Of a DNA stretch of 64,000 nt, positions 17,905 through 26,986 are shown piece after piece (the stretch's first letter is position 1; every line of letters begins with the position of its first letter). Below the pieces are notes generated by a model that saw only the letters and a program-made list of their open reading frames with translations, was not told the origin of the DNA and searched no databases. A program made the translations under genes and the position numbers. This DNA comes from Hyphomicrobiaceae bacterium (GTDB taxonomy: Bacteria; Pseudomonadota; Alphaproteobacteria; Rhizobiales; Devosiaceae): contig JACKJF010000004.1 of NCBI GenBank assembly GCA_020638095.1, positions 124,001 through 188,000 on the forward strand, written 5' to 3'.

Positions 17905-19206
17905 ATGGATATCCTGACCGTCAACGATGAGCCTGGGCACTATCCGCCGAGCTTTTATGCGGCGACCGCAGACCTGCTCGCGCCATTCCCGGTATCGGAA
18001 GGCGAGATTTCGGCCGACGTTTGCGTGGTCGGCGGCGGCTTCACCGGGCTATCCGCCGCGCTGCACCTGGCCAGGCAAGGCCTGAATGTCGTGCTCCTCG
18101 AAGCCTCGCGCGTCGGTTCCGGCGCGTCGGGGCGGAACGGCGGGCAGGTCGGAACCGGCCAGCGGCTCGAACAGCCGGACCTCGAACAAATGGTGGGCCT
18201 GGAGCGCGCGCGCGCGCTTTGGGACATCGGACTGGAATCCGTCGCACTGGTCAAATCGCTCGCGGACGAGGCCGGCACCGATTGCGAATGGGTCCCCGGC
18301 ATCATCCATGCTGATCATCGCCAGCGCTTTACTGCCCATTCCCGTCACATCGTCGATCACATGGCCGAGACGTACGACTATCACCAGATGCGCTTTCTCG
18401 ATCGCAACGAGATCCGGGCTGAGGTTGGCTCGAACGGCTATCTTTCAGGCGTTCTCGACCTTGGCGGTGCCCACATCCATCCGCTGCGCTACGCCATTGC
18501 TCTGGCACGGCTTGCGGAGCGGGCGGGCGTGCAAATCCACGAAATGAGCCGCGTTTCGGCCATTGAGCCGGGTTCCAGGGTCACCGTGAAGACCGCGCAC
18601 GCCACAGTCAGCGCCGACCATCTGGTTCTCGGACTCAACGGTTATCACAACAATATCGATGGGCGGCTCGCACGCAGGGTCATGCCCATCAACAATTTCA
18701 TTGCCGTCACGGAACCCTTGGCCTCCGAACGCGCCAAGTCATTGATAAGAAACGACTATGCCGTGGCCGACAGCAGATTTGTCATCAACTACTTCCGCAT
18801 GTCGCGCGACAATCGCATGATCTTTGGTGGAGGCGAAAGCTATGGCTACCGGTTCCCCGCCGACATCGCCGCGAAGGTCAGGGGGCCGATGCTGAACGTC
18901 TTTCCCCAACTGGCCGATGCCCGCATCGACTACGCCTGGGGTGGAACCCTCGGCATCACCATGTCGCGACTGCCGCGATTCGAACGCCACGCGCGCAACA
19001 TCCTCTCCCTTTCGGGATTCTCGGGCCACGGGGTCGCCATGGCGACGCTTGCCGGCAAGATCGCAGCGGAGGCCGTTGCCGGGCAGGCGGGCCGTTTCGA
19101 TCTCTTTGAGGGCCTGCCCAATCCAGGATTTCCGGGCGGGGCGCTGCTCAGAACCCCGCTGCTTGCAGCAGCAATGATCTGGTTTTCGCTGCGCGACCGG
19201 CTGTAG
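17905..19206 (+). CDS. puuB: FAD-dependent oxidoreductase, PuuB-like (gamma-glutamylputrescine oxidase)
   Basis: 433-residue DAO-family flavoprotein. The dinucleotide-binding motif VCVVGGGFTGLSAALHL starts near residue 41, followed by the RVGSGASGRNGGQVGTG segment characteristic of the PuuB/DadA-like group. The C-terminal LSGFSGHGVAMATLAGKIAAE also fits this group. It would oxidise gamma-glutamylputrescine to the aldehyde with release of ammonia and hydrogen peroxide. It is the third gene after puuA and spuC-like; the aldehyde dehydrogenase PuuC is not encoded in the window. The substrate is inferred from the operon. Confidence 0.83.
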   Translation: MDILTVNDEPGHYPPSFYAATADLLAPFPVSEGEISADVCVVGGGFTGLSAALHLARQGLNVVLLEASRVGSGASGRNGGQVGTGQRLEQPDLEQMVGLERARALWDIGLESVALVKSLADEAGTDCEWVPGIIHADHRQRFTAHSRHIVDHMAETYDYHQMRFLDRNEIRAEVGSNGYLSGVLDLGGAHIHPLRYAIALARLAERAGVQIHEMSRVSAIEPGSRVTVKTAHATVSADHLVLGLNGYHNNIDGRLARRVMPINNFIAVTEPLASERAKSLIRNDYAVADSRFVINYFRMSRDNRMIFGGGESYGYRFPADIAAKVRGPMLNVFPQLADARIDYAWGGTLGITMSRLPRFERHARNILSLSGFSGHGVAMATLAGKIAAEAVAGQAGRFDLFEGLPNPGFPGGALLRTPLLAAAMIWFSLRDRL

Positions 19207-19307
19207 GTCGATGGCGGCCCCCATTTGCGAAAAATGAATCCGTCCCAATATGATAGGCGGATGATCGGAATCAGTGCGCAAACCGGCGCGCGACGGAACG
19301 GCAAAAG

Positions 19308-20909
19308 ATGTCACCCACTTCTTCAATGCCCGGCGGCGACAAAGCCAACCCGGCGGACCTCCTTGTCGTCGGCGGCGGCGTCAACGGAACCGGCATAGCG
19401 CGCGACGCGGCAGGCCGTGGGCTTTCGGTCATCCTCTGCGAAAAAAGCGATCTTGCCGGAGCGACCTCGTCGGCTTCGACCAAGCTCTTTCATGGCGGTT
19501 TGCGCTACCTCGAATATTTCGAATTCGGGTTGGTGCGCGAGGCGCTGATCGAGCGGGAAATTCTTCTCAAGTCCATGCCGCACATCGCTTTTCCCATGCG
19601 CTTTGTTCTGCCGATCGATGAAAACCTGCGGTTCCCCGAGCACGGTTCGTCGTTCGCCCGGCTGATGTCGATCGTTCCGTTTCTCGGTGGCCGGCGTCCG
19701 CCCTGGATCACCCGGACCGGGCTATTTCTCTACGATCATCTCGGTGGCCGCGAGAATCTGCCGCCGACGCGCACGCTCGACCTGAAATCTCACCCCGCCG
19801 GCCGTGCCCTCAAGCCGATCTATTCGCAGGCGTTTGAATATTCGGATGGTTGGGTCGATGACGCGCGGCTCGTCGTGCTGAACGCGCGCGACGCCGCCAA
19901 TCGCGGCGCGACGATTTTGACACGAACCCGCCTCGATGGTGCGGAACGGCGGGACGGACTGTGGCGCGCGACTTTGAGCGACGCGAACGGCGGGGCAAAC
20001 CGCACGGTTTTCGCCCGCGCGCTTGTCAACGCTGCCGGTCCATGGGTCGAGGACGTGCTGCACCAGAAACTTCGCCAGATCAGTAGCGAGGGTGTTCGTC
20101 TGGTTCGTGGCAGCCATATCGTCACAAGGCGCCTGTTCGACCACGATCAACCCTATTTCCTGCAGCTTGAGGACGGCCGCATCATCTTCGCCATTCCGTT
20201 CCACACCGATTTCACCCTGATCGGCACGACCGAGCGCGACCACACGGGCGATCCCGGCCAGGCAGCCTGTTCGGACGAGGAGCGGGACTACCTGATCAAG
20301 GCGGCAAACCGGTTCTTCCGACGCCAGCTCACCGTTGAGGATGTCGTATGGACCTATTCCGGCGTACGCCCCCTTTACGATGATCATGCCGACGATGCGA
20401 CCGCCGCGACGCGCGACTATGTGCTCACCGTCAGCGACGAAAAGGGGAAAGCCCCGCTCCTCAACGTTTTCGGCGGCAAGATCACCACGTTCCGCCACCT
20501 GTCCGAAGAGGCGATGCACAAGCTTCAGCCCTGGTTTGCCGGAATGAAGAGCGACTGGACCGAAACCGCCCGCCTGCCCGGTGGAGATTTCGAGTTTGGC
20601 GGCGTGCCGCGCCTCGTCGCTGAGCTGCGCGCGAAATTTGCATTTCTTGACGAAGGCTGGGCCACGCGCCTGGTCCGGGCCTACGGCACCGATGCCACTG
20701 AACTCCTTGGCGGCGCCCGAAAGGCCGAAGATCTTGGCGAGGTCTTCGGCGCGACGCTGACCGCGCGCGAAGTCGGTTGGATGGTCGAACGCGAATGGGC
20801 CCGCACCGCCGACGATATCCTCTGGCGGCGATCAAAACTCGGATTGCGGTTCAGCGAAACGGGGAGGGCGGAATTGGCCGACTATCTGGAGCGGCGGCGG
20901 CCCAACTAG
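19308..20909 (+). CDS. glpD: Aerobic glycerol-3-phosphate dehydrogenase
   Basis: 533-residue membrane-associated flavoenzyme that oxidises glycerol-3-phosphate to dihydroxyacetone phosphate and passes electrons to quinone. The N-terminal FAD motif LLVVGGGVNGTGIARDAAG (about residues 18-36) is followed by TSSASTKLFHGGLRYLEYFE, diagnostic of GlpD. The C-terminal helical DAO_C domain is present and the length is usual. It is alone here; no glpFK or glpR lies next to it, so lipid or glycerol use is served by genes elsewhere. Its stop codon TAG is the first base triplet of a palindromic repeat (20907-21014). Confidence 0.93.
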   Translation: MSPTSSMPGGDKANPADLLVVGGGVNGTGIARDAAGRGLSVILCEKSDLAGATSSASTKLFHGGLRYLEYFEFGLVREALIEREILLKSMPHIAFPMRFVLPIDENLRFPEHGSSFARLMSIVPFLGGRRPPWITRTGLFLYDHLGGRENLPPTRTLDLKSHPAGRALKPIYSQAFEYSDGWVDDARLVVLNARDAANRGATILTRTRLDGAERRDGLWRATLSDANGGANRTVFARALVNAAGPWVEDVLHQKLRQISSEGVRLVRGSHIVTRRLFDHDQPYFLQLEDGRIIFAIPFHTDFTLIGTTERDHTGDPGQAACSDEERDYLIKAANRFFRRQLTVEDVVWTYSGVRPLYDDHADDATAATRDYVLTVSDEKGKAPLLNVFGGKITTFRHLSEEAMHKLQPWFAGMKSDWTETARLPGGDFEFGGVPRLVAELRAKFAFLDEGWATRLVRAYGTDATELLGGARKAEDLGEVFGATLTAREVGWMVEREWARTADDILWRRSKLGLRFSETGRAELADYLERRRPN

Positions 20910-21014
20910 AGCATGTTCAGGAAAAGTGCGCAGCGGTTTTCCGGTTCGAACATGCGATGATACAAAGGCTTAGACCATGTGTTTTGATTCCACCAAAACG
21001 TGACATGGTCTAGA
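20907..21014. repeat. REP-like palindromic intergenic element between convergent glpD and GGDEF-EAL genes
   Basis: The whole gap is structured. TAGAGCATGTTC begins it; the AAAAGTGCGCAGCGGTTTTCCG segment (20924-20945 region) resembles intergenic repeats common in Rhizobiales. The right half is a long hairpin: TAGACCATGT (20971-20980) with ACATGGTCTA (21003-21012) and inner GTTTTG with CAAAAC. The terminal TAG on each strand is the stop codon of the flanking gene. It may act as a bidirectional terminator. Only one copy was noticed in this window. Confidence 0.6.
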
Positions 21015-23601
21015 CGGCGATCTGCTTGCGGCGCCCGCCGAGATAGTAGACCAGTTCTTCGTTGTTCATCGGCCGCGCGAACACATAGCCCTGCAACACG
21101 TCGCAACCCATTTCGCGCAGCAGTTCTACATGCGCCATGCTTTCGACGCCCTCGGCGACGACCTCGATACCCTGTGACTTGCCGATATCGACAATCGAGC
21201 GTGCAAGCCGGGCCTGCGCCTCGCTGTTGACGATCGGCATGACGATTTGACGGTCGATCTTCAGCCGGTTGGGCTTGAGCCGCAAAAGACCGATGATCGA
21301 CGCGTGGCCGGTGCCAAAATCGTCAACATCGATCTCAATTCCCAGTTCACGAAGCCCATCGATGTTCCACGTCAGAACGTCGTCGCGCTCATCGAGGAAA
21401 ATCGATTCCAGCAATTCGAACGAGACTTCTCCCGGCGCGATGTCGAATTCCTTGAGTGAAGAAATCAGGTGCCGGTCCCGAAGCCGGCGCGCCGAGACAT
21501 TGACTGAGACATGGTTGACGCCAAGCCCCGCCGCCTTCCAGTCCCTGAGGTCGGCAAGCGCCTGTTCGAGCACCAGCCGGTCGATGCGCGGAACGACATT
21601 GAGATCCTCGGCGACACCGAGAAAGTCCTGCGGACCGACAATGCCGCGCTTGGGATGGCGCCATCGGACCAGCGCCTCCACGCCACACACTTCGAGCGTG
21701 CGCGCATCGATCTTGGGCTGATAAACCGCGAAGAACTCGCCTCGTTCCAAACCGCGAAGAATCTCGTCCGCAAGCGTCTTGTTGGCCACGACTTCGCGTT
21801 CCATCGCCTCGGAGAAGAACTCGTATCGCGACCGCCCCTCGTTTTTTGCGCGATAGAGCGCAATGTCCGCGTTGATCAGCAGCCGCTTCACGTCGATCGT
21901 TTCGCCCGTCTGGGTCGCAATGCCGATCGACACGCCCACGCGGCATTCCCGGTTGTCATATGATGCCGGCTCGGACGCGCGTTCGAGGATGTCGTTCGCC
22001 AACTGTCTCAGCCGTGAATGAAAGACGTTCTTGACCAGGAACACGACGAATTCGTCCCCACCAACGCGTGCCACGAGACCGTCTTCGCCAACGCATTCCT
22101 GCAATATCCTTGCAGTGTGAACCAGAACCGCGTCCCCGGCGGCGTGACCCAGCGTGTCGTTGATCTGTTTGAACCGGTCGAGGTCGGCATGGAGCAGCGC
22201 GACATTCTTTTCGCCGGGTTTTGCGGCGGCTTCCTCCATCACTTGATCCAGCCGCCGGCGGTTCGACAGGGCGGTCAGTGCATCGTGGAGCGACATATGC
22301 TCCATCTTTCGCCGGGCAACCTCAAGCTCCTGCGCGCGCTGCTCCGTCATCTCGCGGGCGCGCGTGAGCTCGGCGGACTTCCTGTAGTCTGAGGTGATGT
22401 CCCAGTTGACGCCGACCAGTTTGCTACCCTTGTCCGGATCGACATAAACCCGGGCTCGAGACCGGATCTTGCGCACCTCGCCATCCGGACGCACGATGCG
22501 ATAGTCCTGGGTGAAGTCGCCTTCGCATTTCATTGCCTCATCTGAAATGGCAGATGCCGCGGCAAGATCGTCCGGATGCACCATCTTTTCCCAGCCCTGG
22601 GGAGGGATGAGGCCATCATCGGTCGGCTCCAGGCCGTAAATTTCAAAAACGCGATCGTCCCAGCGCGTCTGGTTCGTCGTCATGTCGAATTCAAATACGC
22701 CGATCTTCGAGGCGGCGAGGGCCAGCTGGAAGCGGTGCGTGAGTTTCCGCATCGCCTGTTCCGAGGCCTTGAGATGGGAAATGTCGATATCGGTTCCGAT
22801 AACGCGGGAGGCGCGGCCTTCTGAATCCCGGCGCACCACTCGGCCGCGGCTCAGAATCCAGACCCAGTGTCCGTCTTTGTGACGCTCGCGATACTCATAG
22901 GACACCAAATCGCTGGGACTGGCATAGCGTTCGGTCAGCTCGGCATTGACCCTCTCGCGGTCGTCCGGATGCACGCGTTCGAGCCACTCCCGGCGTGACC
23001 CGGGTGTCGGATCGTCGGGGCCGAGTCCCCTGATCCGCCGCCAGGAATCGCTGTGAAACCGCTTTCCCGTAACCAGATCATTGTCCCAGATGCCTTGTTC
23101 GGCGCTTTCGACCGCCACCCGCCAGCGCATCGCTTCGTCAGCGCTAAAGCGAGCCGCTTCTTCGGCCTGTTTTTGGGCGGTAATGTCGGTGTCGATGCCA
23201 ACGATGCGCTTGGGCGAGCCGTCTTCCGTCCAGTCAACCCAGCTGGCGCGGGCCAGAATCCAGATATAGTGGCCACCCGCATGCCGTTCGCGGTATTCGA
23301 GTTTGAAATCGGCGTCGCCGACACCGGCATTTTGCTGCGCCATATATTCGCGAACGCGATCCCGGTCGTCGGGATGCAGTTTTTCAGCGTACCAGTCTTC
23401 GCCCCCAAACCGGACTTCGGTATCGAGCGGTATGCCGCGCATGCGTTTCCAGCCGTCCGAAACCTCGGTCCGGTTTTCGATCCTGTCATAGTCCCAGAAT
23501 CCGTGGCCGCTGTCGCCGGCGAGGTAACGCCACAAATGGTCGTCCACGCCGGCATCTTGACCGCCGGTTCGAATCTGAACGGCTGGACTTGTCGTCGGCA
23601 A
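21010..23601 (-). CDS. PAS-PAS-PAS-GGDEF-EAL cyclic-di-GMP turnover protein
   Basis: 863-residue cytosolic signalling protein without membrane segments. Three PAS/PAC modules fill about residues 20-420, each with the RxxHPDDR-type PAC motif (for example LHPDDRDRVREY and VHPDDRERVNAE). A short coiled region leads to the diguanylate cyclase domain with an intact GGDEF (514-518). The phosphodiesterase domain has EAL at 642-644 and DDFGTGHASI later. Both active sites look complete, so it may make and break c-di-GMP. The RxxD inhibitory site expected just before GGDEF reads GEDG instead, suggesting weak product inhibition. The sensed signal is unknown. Confidence 0.9.
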   Translation of the reverse strand: MPTTSPAVQIRTGGQDAGVDDHLWRYLAGDSGHGFWDYDRIENRTEVSDGWKRMRGIPLDTEVRFGGEDWYAEKLHPDDRDRVREYMAQQNAGVGDADFKLEYRERHAGGHYIWILARASWVDWTEDGSPKRIVGIDTDITAQKQAEEAARFSADEAMRWRVAVESAEQGIWDNDLVTGKRFHSDSWRRIRGLGPDDPTPGSRREWLERVHPDDRERVNAELTERYASPSDLVSYEYRERHKDGHWVWILSRGRVVRRDSEGRASRVIGTDIDISHLKASEQAMRKLTHRFQLALAASKIGVFEFDMTTNQTRWDDRVFEIYGLEPTDDGLIPPQGWEKMVHPDDLAAASAISDEAMKCEGDFTQDYRIVRPDGEVRKIRSRARVYVDPDKGSKLVGVNWDITSDYRKSAELTRAREMTEQRAQELEVARRKMEHMSLHDALTALSNRRRLDQVMEEAAAKPGEKNVALLHADLDRFKQINDTLGHAAGDAVLVHTARILQECVGEDGLVARVGGDEFVVFLVKNVFHSRLRQLANDILERASEPASYDNRECRVGVSIGIATQTGETIDVKRLLINADIALYRAKNEGRSRYEFFSEAMEREVVANKTLADEILRGLERGEFFAVYQPKIDARTLEVCGVEALVRWRHPKRGIVGPQDFLGVAEDLNVVPRIDRLVLEQALADLRDWKAAGLGVNHVSVNVSARRLRDRHLISSLKEFDIAPGEVSFELLESIFLDERDDVLTWNIDGLRELGIEIDVDDFGTGHASIIGLLRLKPNRLKIDRQIVMPIVNSEAQARLARSIVDIGKSQGIEVVAEGVESMAHVELLREMGCDVLQGYVFARPMNNEELVYYLGGRRKQIAV

Positions 23602-23710
23602 AGACCCATTACCCCCAAAACAGTTCGGGCCAATCTAGCCAAAGGGGGTAAAAAGAGTGTTCCCCCGCCGAAATCCGGATGAACCCGGAGGTTGGATCGT
23701 AGCGCGCAAA

Positions 23711-23743
23711 AGGAAACGGCGCGGGCTTTGCCGCGCCGTTCCA
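23711..23743 (-). terminator. Rho-independent terminator downstream of the cytochrome c gene
   Basis: On the minus strand, AACGGCGCGG and CCGCGCCGTT pair around a short AAAGC-type loop, followed by TTTCCTTTTG. It lies about 20 bp after the cytochrome c stop. Confidence 0.7.
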
Positions 23744-23764
23744 ATCAATCAGCGTTTCGCCAGC

Positions 23765-24238
23765 TTACTGGGAAGCGGCATCGCCTTCGGTCGTCGCCGC
23801 GTCGCCTTCCGCCATCGCCGCGTCGCCTTCTGCCGGCACATAGTCAGGCGAGAAGGTCAGGAGATAGGCGGCCACTGCCTCGCGGTCCGCGATATCAGCG
23901 AGACCGGCAAACGCCATCTTCGTGCCCGGCACGAAATCACGCGGCTTTTCGAGGTATTCGACCAGGATTTCCGGCGTCCAGATCAACCCGTCCTGACCCT
24001 TGGCGACCATCGCGTCGCTATATTTGAAACCTTCCTCGGTGCCCGCTACGCGGCCGAACAGGTTGTTCAGAATCGGGCCGACCTTGTTTGCCGCGCCGTC
24101 GCCGACCTGATGGCAGACCTTGCACTTTTTGAAGACGTTCTCGCCCTGTGCAACCTGATCGTCCTGCGCCAGCGCGGCTGCGGTCGGAATGACGAGTGCG
24201 AGGGACAGAACAACGGCACGGGTAACTACGGATTTCAT
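23765..24238 (-). CDS. Class I cytochrome c (c2/c550-like) with a repetitive acidic C-terminal tail
   Basis: 157-residue periplasmic electron carrier. The signal peptide ends near residue 24 (AAALA|QDD). CKVCH (39-43) binds heme and M108 in GTKMAFAG is the probable sixth ligand, as in cytochrome c2. ATG 24238 follows a GGAG site, so the in-frame ATG at 24316 is rejected. After the cytochrome domain (ending near residue 134) the chain carries three copies of a seven-residue unit based on AEGDAA, an acidic Ala/Gly tail not usual for c2. It probably shuttles electrons between the bc1 complex and an oxidase. The divergent SDR gene shares its upstream region. Confidence 0.88.
   Translation of the reverse strand: MKSVVTRAVVLSLALVIPTAAALAQDDQVAQGENVFKKCKVCHQVGDGAANKVGPILNNLFGRVAGTEEGFKYSDAMVAKGQDGLIWTPEILVEYLEKPRDFVPGTKMAFAGLADIADREAVAAYLLTFSPDYVPAEGDAAMAEGDAATTEGDAASQ
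23775..23837 (-). repeat. Three 21-bp tandem repeats in the cytochrome c gene
   Basis: Units at 23775-23795, 23796-23816 and 23817-23837 share the GCGTCGCCTTC-type core and encode the AEGDAAM / AEGDAAT / TEGDAAS heptads. Copy number could vary between strains by slippage. Confidence 0.75.
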
Positions 24239-24392
24239 GGCAGTCTCCATTTGTTTGCGTCGATATGACCGCGAAAAAGCTGGATTGGATAAAATCCAAA
24301 GGTCTTTCGACGTCAATCCCCAGCGACCGCGCGAATGGTCGCAAGGTGAACGTTCTGATATCAGATGGTGTCAGCGTGGCGGAGATCGGGCG

Positions 24393-25190
24393 ATGGAATT
24401 TGGCGGGATGAGCGTACTCGTCACTGGCGGCACCCAGGGGCTTGGCCTGGCGGTTGCGGAGGAACTGACTGCGCGCGGCTGCAAGCGCATCGCAATTGCC
24501 GGGCTGCCCGACGGAGCCGGGCAAAAAGCGCTTGACCGGCTTGCGGCCTCGGGAGCGAACGCTAGGCTCCTCGAAGTCGATCTCGCCGATGCAGCAGCGG
24601 CTGCCGCGCTGGTCGGGCGCGCCGAGGCAGAAATCGGCCCCATCAATGCATTGGTCAATTCCGCCGCCATCTGCGATCGCGGATCGGTACTCGATACCTC
24701 CTCCGAGCTTTTTGATCGGGTAATGGCGGTGAATACCCGTGCGCCGTTTCTCGTCATGCAGGATTTTGCGAAGCGCGCAATTGAGCGCGCCCATCCGGCG
24801 TCATGCGTCAACGTAACCAGCCTTCAATATCACTGCGGCTTGCCGTTTCTGGCGCCCTACGCCGCATCAAAGGCGGCGCTTGCGACGCTGACCAAAAACG
24901 CGGCCAACGCACTGAAAACGAAGCGCATCCGCTTCAATGCGGTGGCCCTTGGCTGGATGGATACGCCCGGCGAACACTCGACGCAGAAGCGCTTTCACAA
25001 CGCACCCGATGATTGGCTGGAGAAGGCCGAGGCCGGCCAGCCTTTCGGCCAACTGATCAAGCCAAAGGAAGTCGCTGGTCTGATCGCCTATCTGCTTTCG
25101 CCTGCGTCAGGAGTGATCACTGGTTCCGTCATAGATTTCGATCAAACGGTCGTTGGCGCTTCGCCCGAGGGGGTAGGGTCCACCGCCTGA
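24393..25190 (+). CDS. SDR-family oxidoreductase
   Basis: 265-residue classical short-chain dehydrogenase. The cofactor motif TGGTQGLG is at residues 11-18, followed by VNSAA in place of NNAG, the catalytic-site stretch VTSLQYH and YAASKAAL. The C-terminal ITGSVIDFDQ replaces the more common GxxxxVDGG. The start is taken at ATG 24393 because coding character begins there; the frame upstream overlaps the divergent cytochrome c gene. The substrate is unknown. Downstream are an unremarkable 145-bp gap and the TetR operator. Confidence 0.78.
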   Translation: MEFGGMSVLVTGGTQGLGLAVAEELTARGCKRIAIAGLPDGAGQKALDRLAASGANARLLEVDLADAAAAAALVGRAEAEIGPINALVNSAAICDRGSVLDTSSELFDRVMAVNTRAPFLVMQDFAKRAIERAHPASCVNVTSLQYHCGLPFLAPYAASKAALATLTKNAANALKTKRIRFNAVALGWMDTPGEHSTQKRFHNAPDDWLEKAEAGQPFGQLIKPKEVAGLIAYLLSPASGVITGSVIDFDQTVVGASPEGVGSTA

Positions 25191-25335
25191 CATTGCCATG
25201 CGGCGACGATCGAAGATTGCATGTAGCGAGTCGAACAGATGACAGCGCGCAATGCCGGTCACTTCGCTACCGTTTCACCGGGTTTTAGACATATTGTCGC
25301 TTTCGCAAGGCTTGAACATCATCTCGCCCGATGTT

Positions 25336-25357
25336 AATAACTGACCGGTCAGTTATT
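25336..25357. promoter_or_regulatory. Perfect 22-bp palindromic operator for the adjacent TetR regulator
   Basis: AATAACTGACCGGTCAGTTATT is a fully symmetric 22-mer centred on ACCGGT, ending 13 bp before the TetR start codon. Such sites next to a tetR gene are usually autoregulatory operators. The short distance to the ATG implies that binding blocks transcription of the whole efflux operon. Confidence 0.75.
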
Positions 25358-25370
25358 TATTTGGTGTTTG

Positions 25371-26039
25371 ATGACGCCGCCCAAACCCACAGCTCAGGAC
25401 GACGACGACCGGCAGCCCAAGTTCCGGCGGCGCGCGGAAGCGCGTCCGGACGAGGTGCTTGATGCGGCGCTGCTTGAGTTTGCCGAAAAGGGGTTTGCCG
25501 CGACCAAGGTCGAAGACATTGCGCGAAAAGCCGGGCTCTCCAAAGGCGCGGTCTACCTCTACTTCCCGTCGAAGCGCTCGCTGCTTGAAGGCCTTGTCCG
25601 GCGCGCGGTGATTCCGATCACCAAGAACGCGGCGCGGCTCGCTGCCAACGTCAAGGGCAGTTCGCTCGACGTCATTGGCCTGATTCTCAAGGGCATTGTG
25701 CACCAGTTCAAGAATCCGAAATCGGTGGCAATCCCCAAGCTGATTCTGCATGAAGCGCTCGGCCTGCCGGAGGTCGCGGAGTTCTATCGCAACGCGGTGC
25801 TTGATGTCGCCATGCCGGTGATGCGGGGCCTCATTGAAAAGGGGATCGAGACCGGCGAAATCCGGCCGGTGGACCCTGACATGACGGTCCGGTCAATCGT
25901 CGGCCCGATTCTCATTCACCTTATGCTGGCCGAAGTGTTCAACGTCCTCCCCGAAGGCGGGTTGCGCTTCGACGACCTTCTGGAAAATCACCTTTCCATC
26001 CTGACTCGCGGGCTGCGAGCCAACGGAGAAACCTCATGA
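25371..26039 (+). CDS. TetR/AcrR-family transcriptional regulator
   Basis: 222-residue repressor. The N-terminal TetR HTH (about residues 22-65: VLDAALLEFAEKGFAATKVEDI followed by KAGLSKGAVYLYFPSK) is typical; the rest is a helical ligand-binding domain. It heads an operon with HlyD, ABC ATPase and ABC-2 permease genes joined by ATGA/TTGA overlaps, and it lies 13 bp after a perfect palindrome (25336-25357). The layout resembles the E. coli CecR-YbhGFSR system, in which a TetR protein controls a drug/cation ABC exporter. ATG 25371 is the likely start, without a clear Shine-Dalgarno. The ligand is unknown. Confidence 0.87.
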   Translation: MTPPKPTAQDDDDRQPKFRRRAEARPDEVLDAALLEFAEKGFAATKVEDIARKAGLSKGAVYLYFPSKRSLLEGLVRRAVIPITKNAARLAANVKGSSLDVIGLILKGIVHQFKNPKSVAIPKLILHEALGLPEVAEFYRNAVLDVAMPVMRGLIEKGIETGEIRPVDPDMTVRSIVGPILIHLMLAEVFNVLPEGGLRFDDLLENHLSILTRGLRANGETS

Positions 26040-26986
26040 ACGAGTTCTTTGCCGCGATCTGGGGCTTTGTTGCTTCAATCCTACCTCTCGGCGGGCACGA
26101 TCTCCCCGCGCATTATAACGGCTATGTCGAAGGCGACTACGTTTACGTTGCAGCCCAATCCGGCGGCCAGATCGAGCAATTGATGGTCTCCCGCGGCGAT
26201 CGCGTGACCGAAGGCGAAGTGCTGTTCGAAATCGACGACGCGCAAGCCAAGGCAACTCTTCGTGCCGCCGAGGCGCGGCTGGCCCAGGCCAAGGCAAATC
26301 TCGCAAACCTCGAAACCGGCAGCCGCGACGCGGAAATCGAAGTCATCCGTGCGACCCTGGAACAGGCGCAGGTCAGTCTTGATCTTGCCCAGTTGAGCCT
26401 CGGCCGGTCGGAACGATTGCTTGAGAAAGAACTCGTCGCCCCCGCCAAGGTCGACGCCGATCGCGCCGCCGTCGAAAGCGCCAAAGCTCAGGTCGCGCAA
26501 TTGACCGCCCAGCTTCAGGTCGCCGAACTGCCCGCACGCGAGGCTCAACAGGTGGCGGCCGAGGCCGCCGTCGCGGCGGCCGAAGCCGAAGTTCAGCTTT
26601 ATCAGACGCAATTGCAGGACCGGCAGGTGACCGCCCCGGCCAATGGGCTTGTCGACGACGTCACCTATGACGAGGGCGAGGTCGTGGGTGCTGGCTCGCC
26701 CGTCGTCATCATTCTCCCGGAAAACGCCCTGATCGTGAGGTTTTTCGTGCCGGAGGGCGACCGGTCGCAGATTTCGATCGGCGAGGAACTCGGCGTCACA
26801 TGCGACGGTTGCGAAGACGGCCTGGTTGCCAAGGTCGAACGTCTTGCAACCGATCCACAATACACGCCGCCGATCATTTTCAGCCGCGAGGAACGCTCGC
26901 GCATGGTCTTTCTTGTCGAGGCACGGCTTGAGTCCAATGATGGCCTGACCCCCGGCCAGCCTGTGACCGTTGCGAGGCCGGAATGA
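26036..26986 (+). CDS. HlyD/YbhG-like membrane-fusion protein of an ABC exporter
   Basis: 316-residue periplasmic adaptor. A short hydrophobic N-terminus (about residues 4-19) anchors it. It is followed by a lipoyl-like half (YVYVAAQSGGQIEQLMVSRG), a long Ala/Gln-rich coiled-coil hairpin (about 75-190), the returning half (VTAPANGLVDDVTYDEGEVV) and a beta-barrel domain. It bridges the inner-membrane ABC complex to the outer membrane. The start overlaps the tetR stop (ATGA) and its own stop overlaps the ATPase start, so translation is coupled. Homology to YbhG is by layout and motif. Confidence 0.85.
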   Translation: MNEFFAAIWGFVASILPLGGHDLPAHYNGYVEGDYVYVAAQSGGQIEQLMVSRGDRVTEGEVLFEIDDAQAKATLRAAEARLAQAKANLANLETGSRDAEIEVIRATLEQAQVSLDLAQLSLGRSERLLEKELVAPAKVDADRAAVESAKAQVAQLTAQLQVAELPAREAQQVAAEAAVAAAEAEVQLYQTQLQDRQVTAPANGLVDDVTYDEGEVVGAGSPVVIILPENALIVRFFVPEGDRSQISIGEELGVTCDGCEDGLVAKVERLATDPQYTPPIIFSREERSRMVFLVEARLESNDGLTPGQPVTVARPE

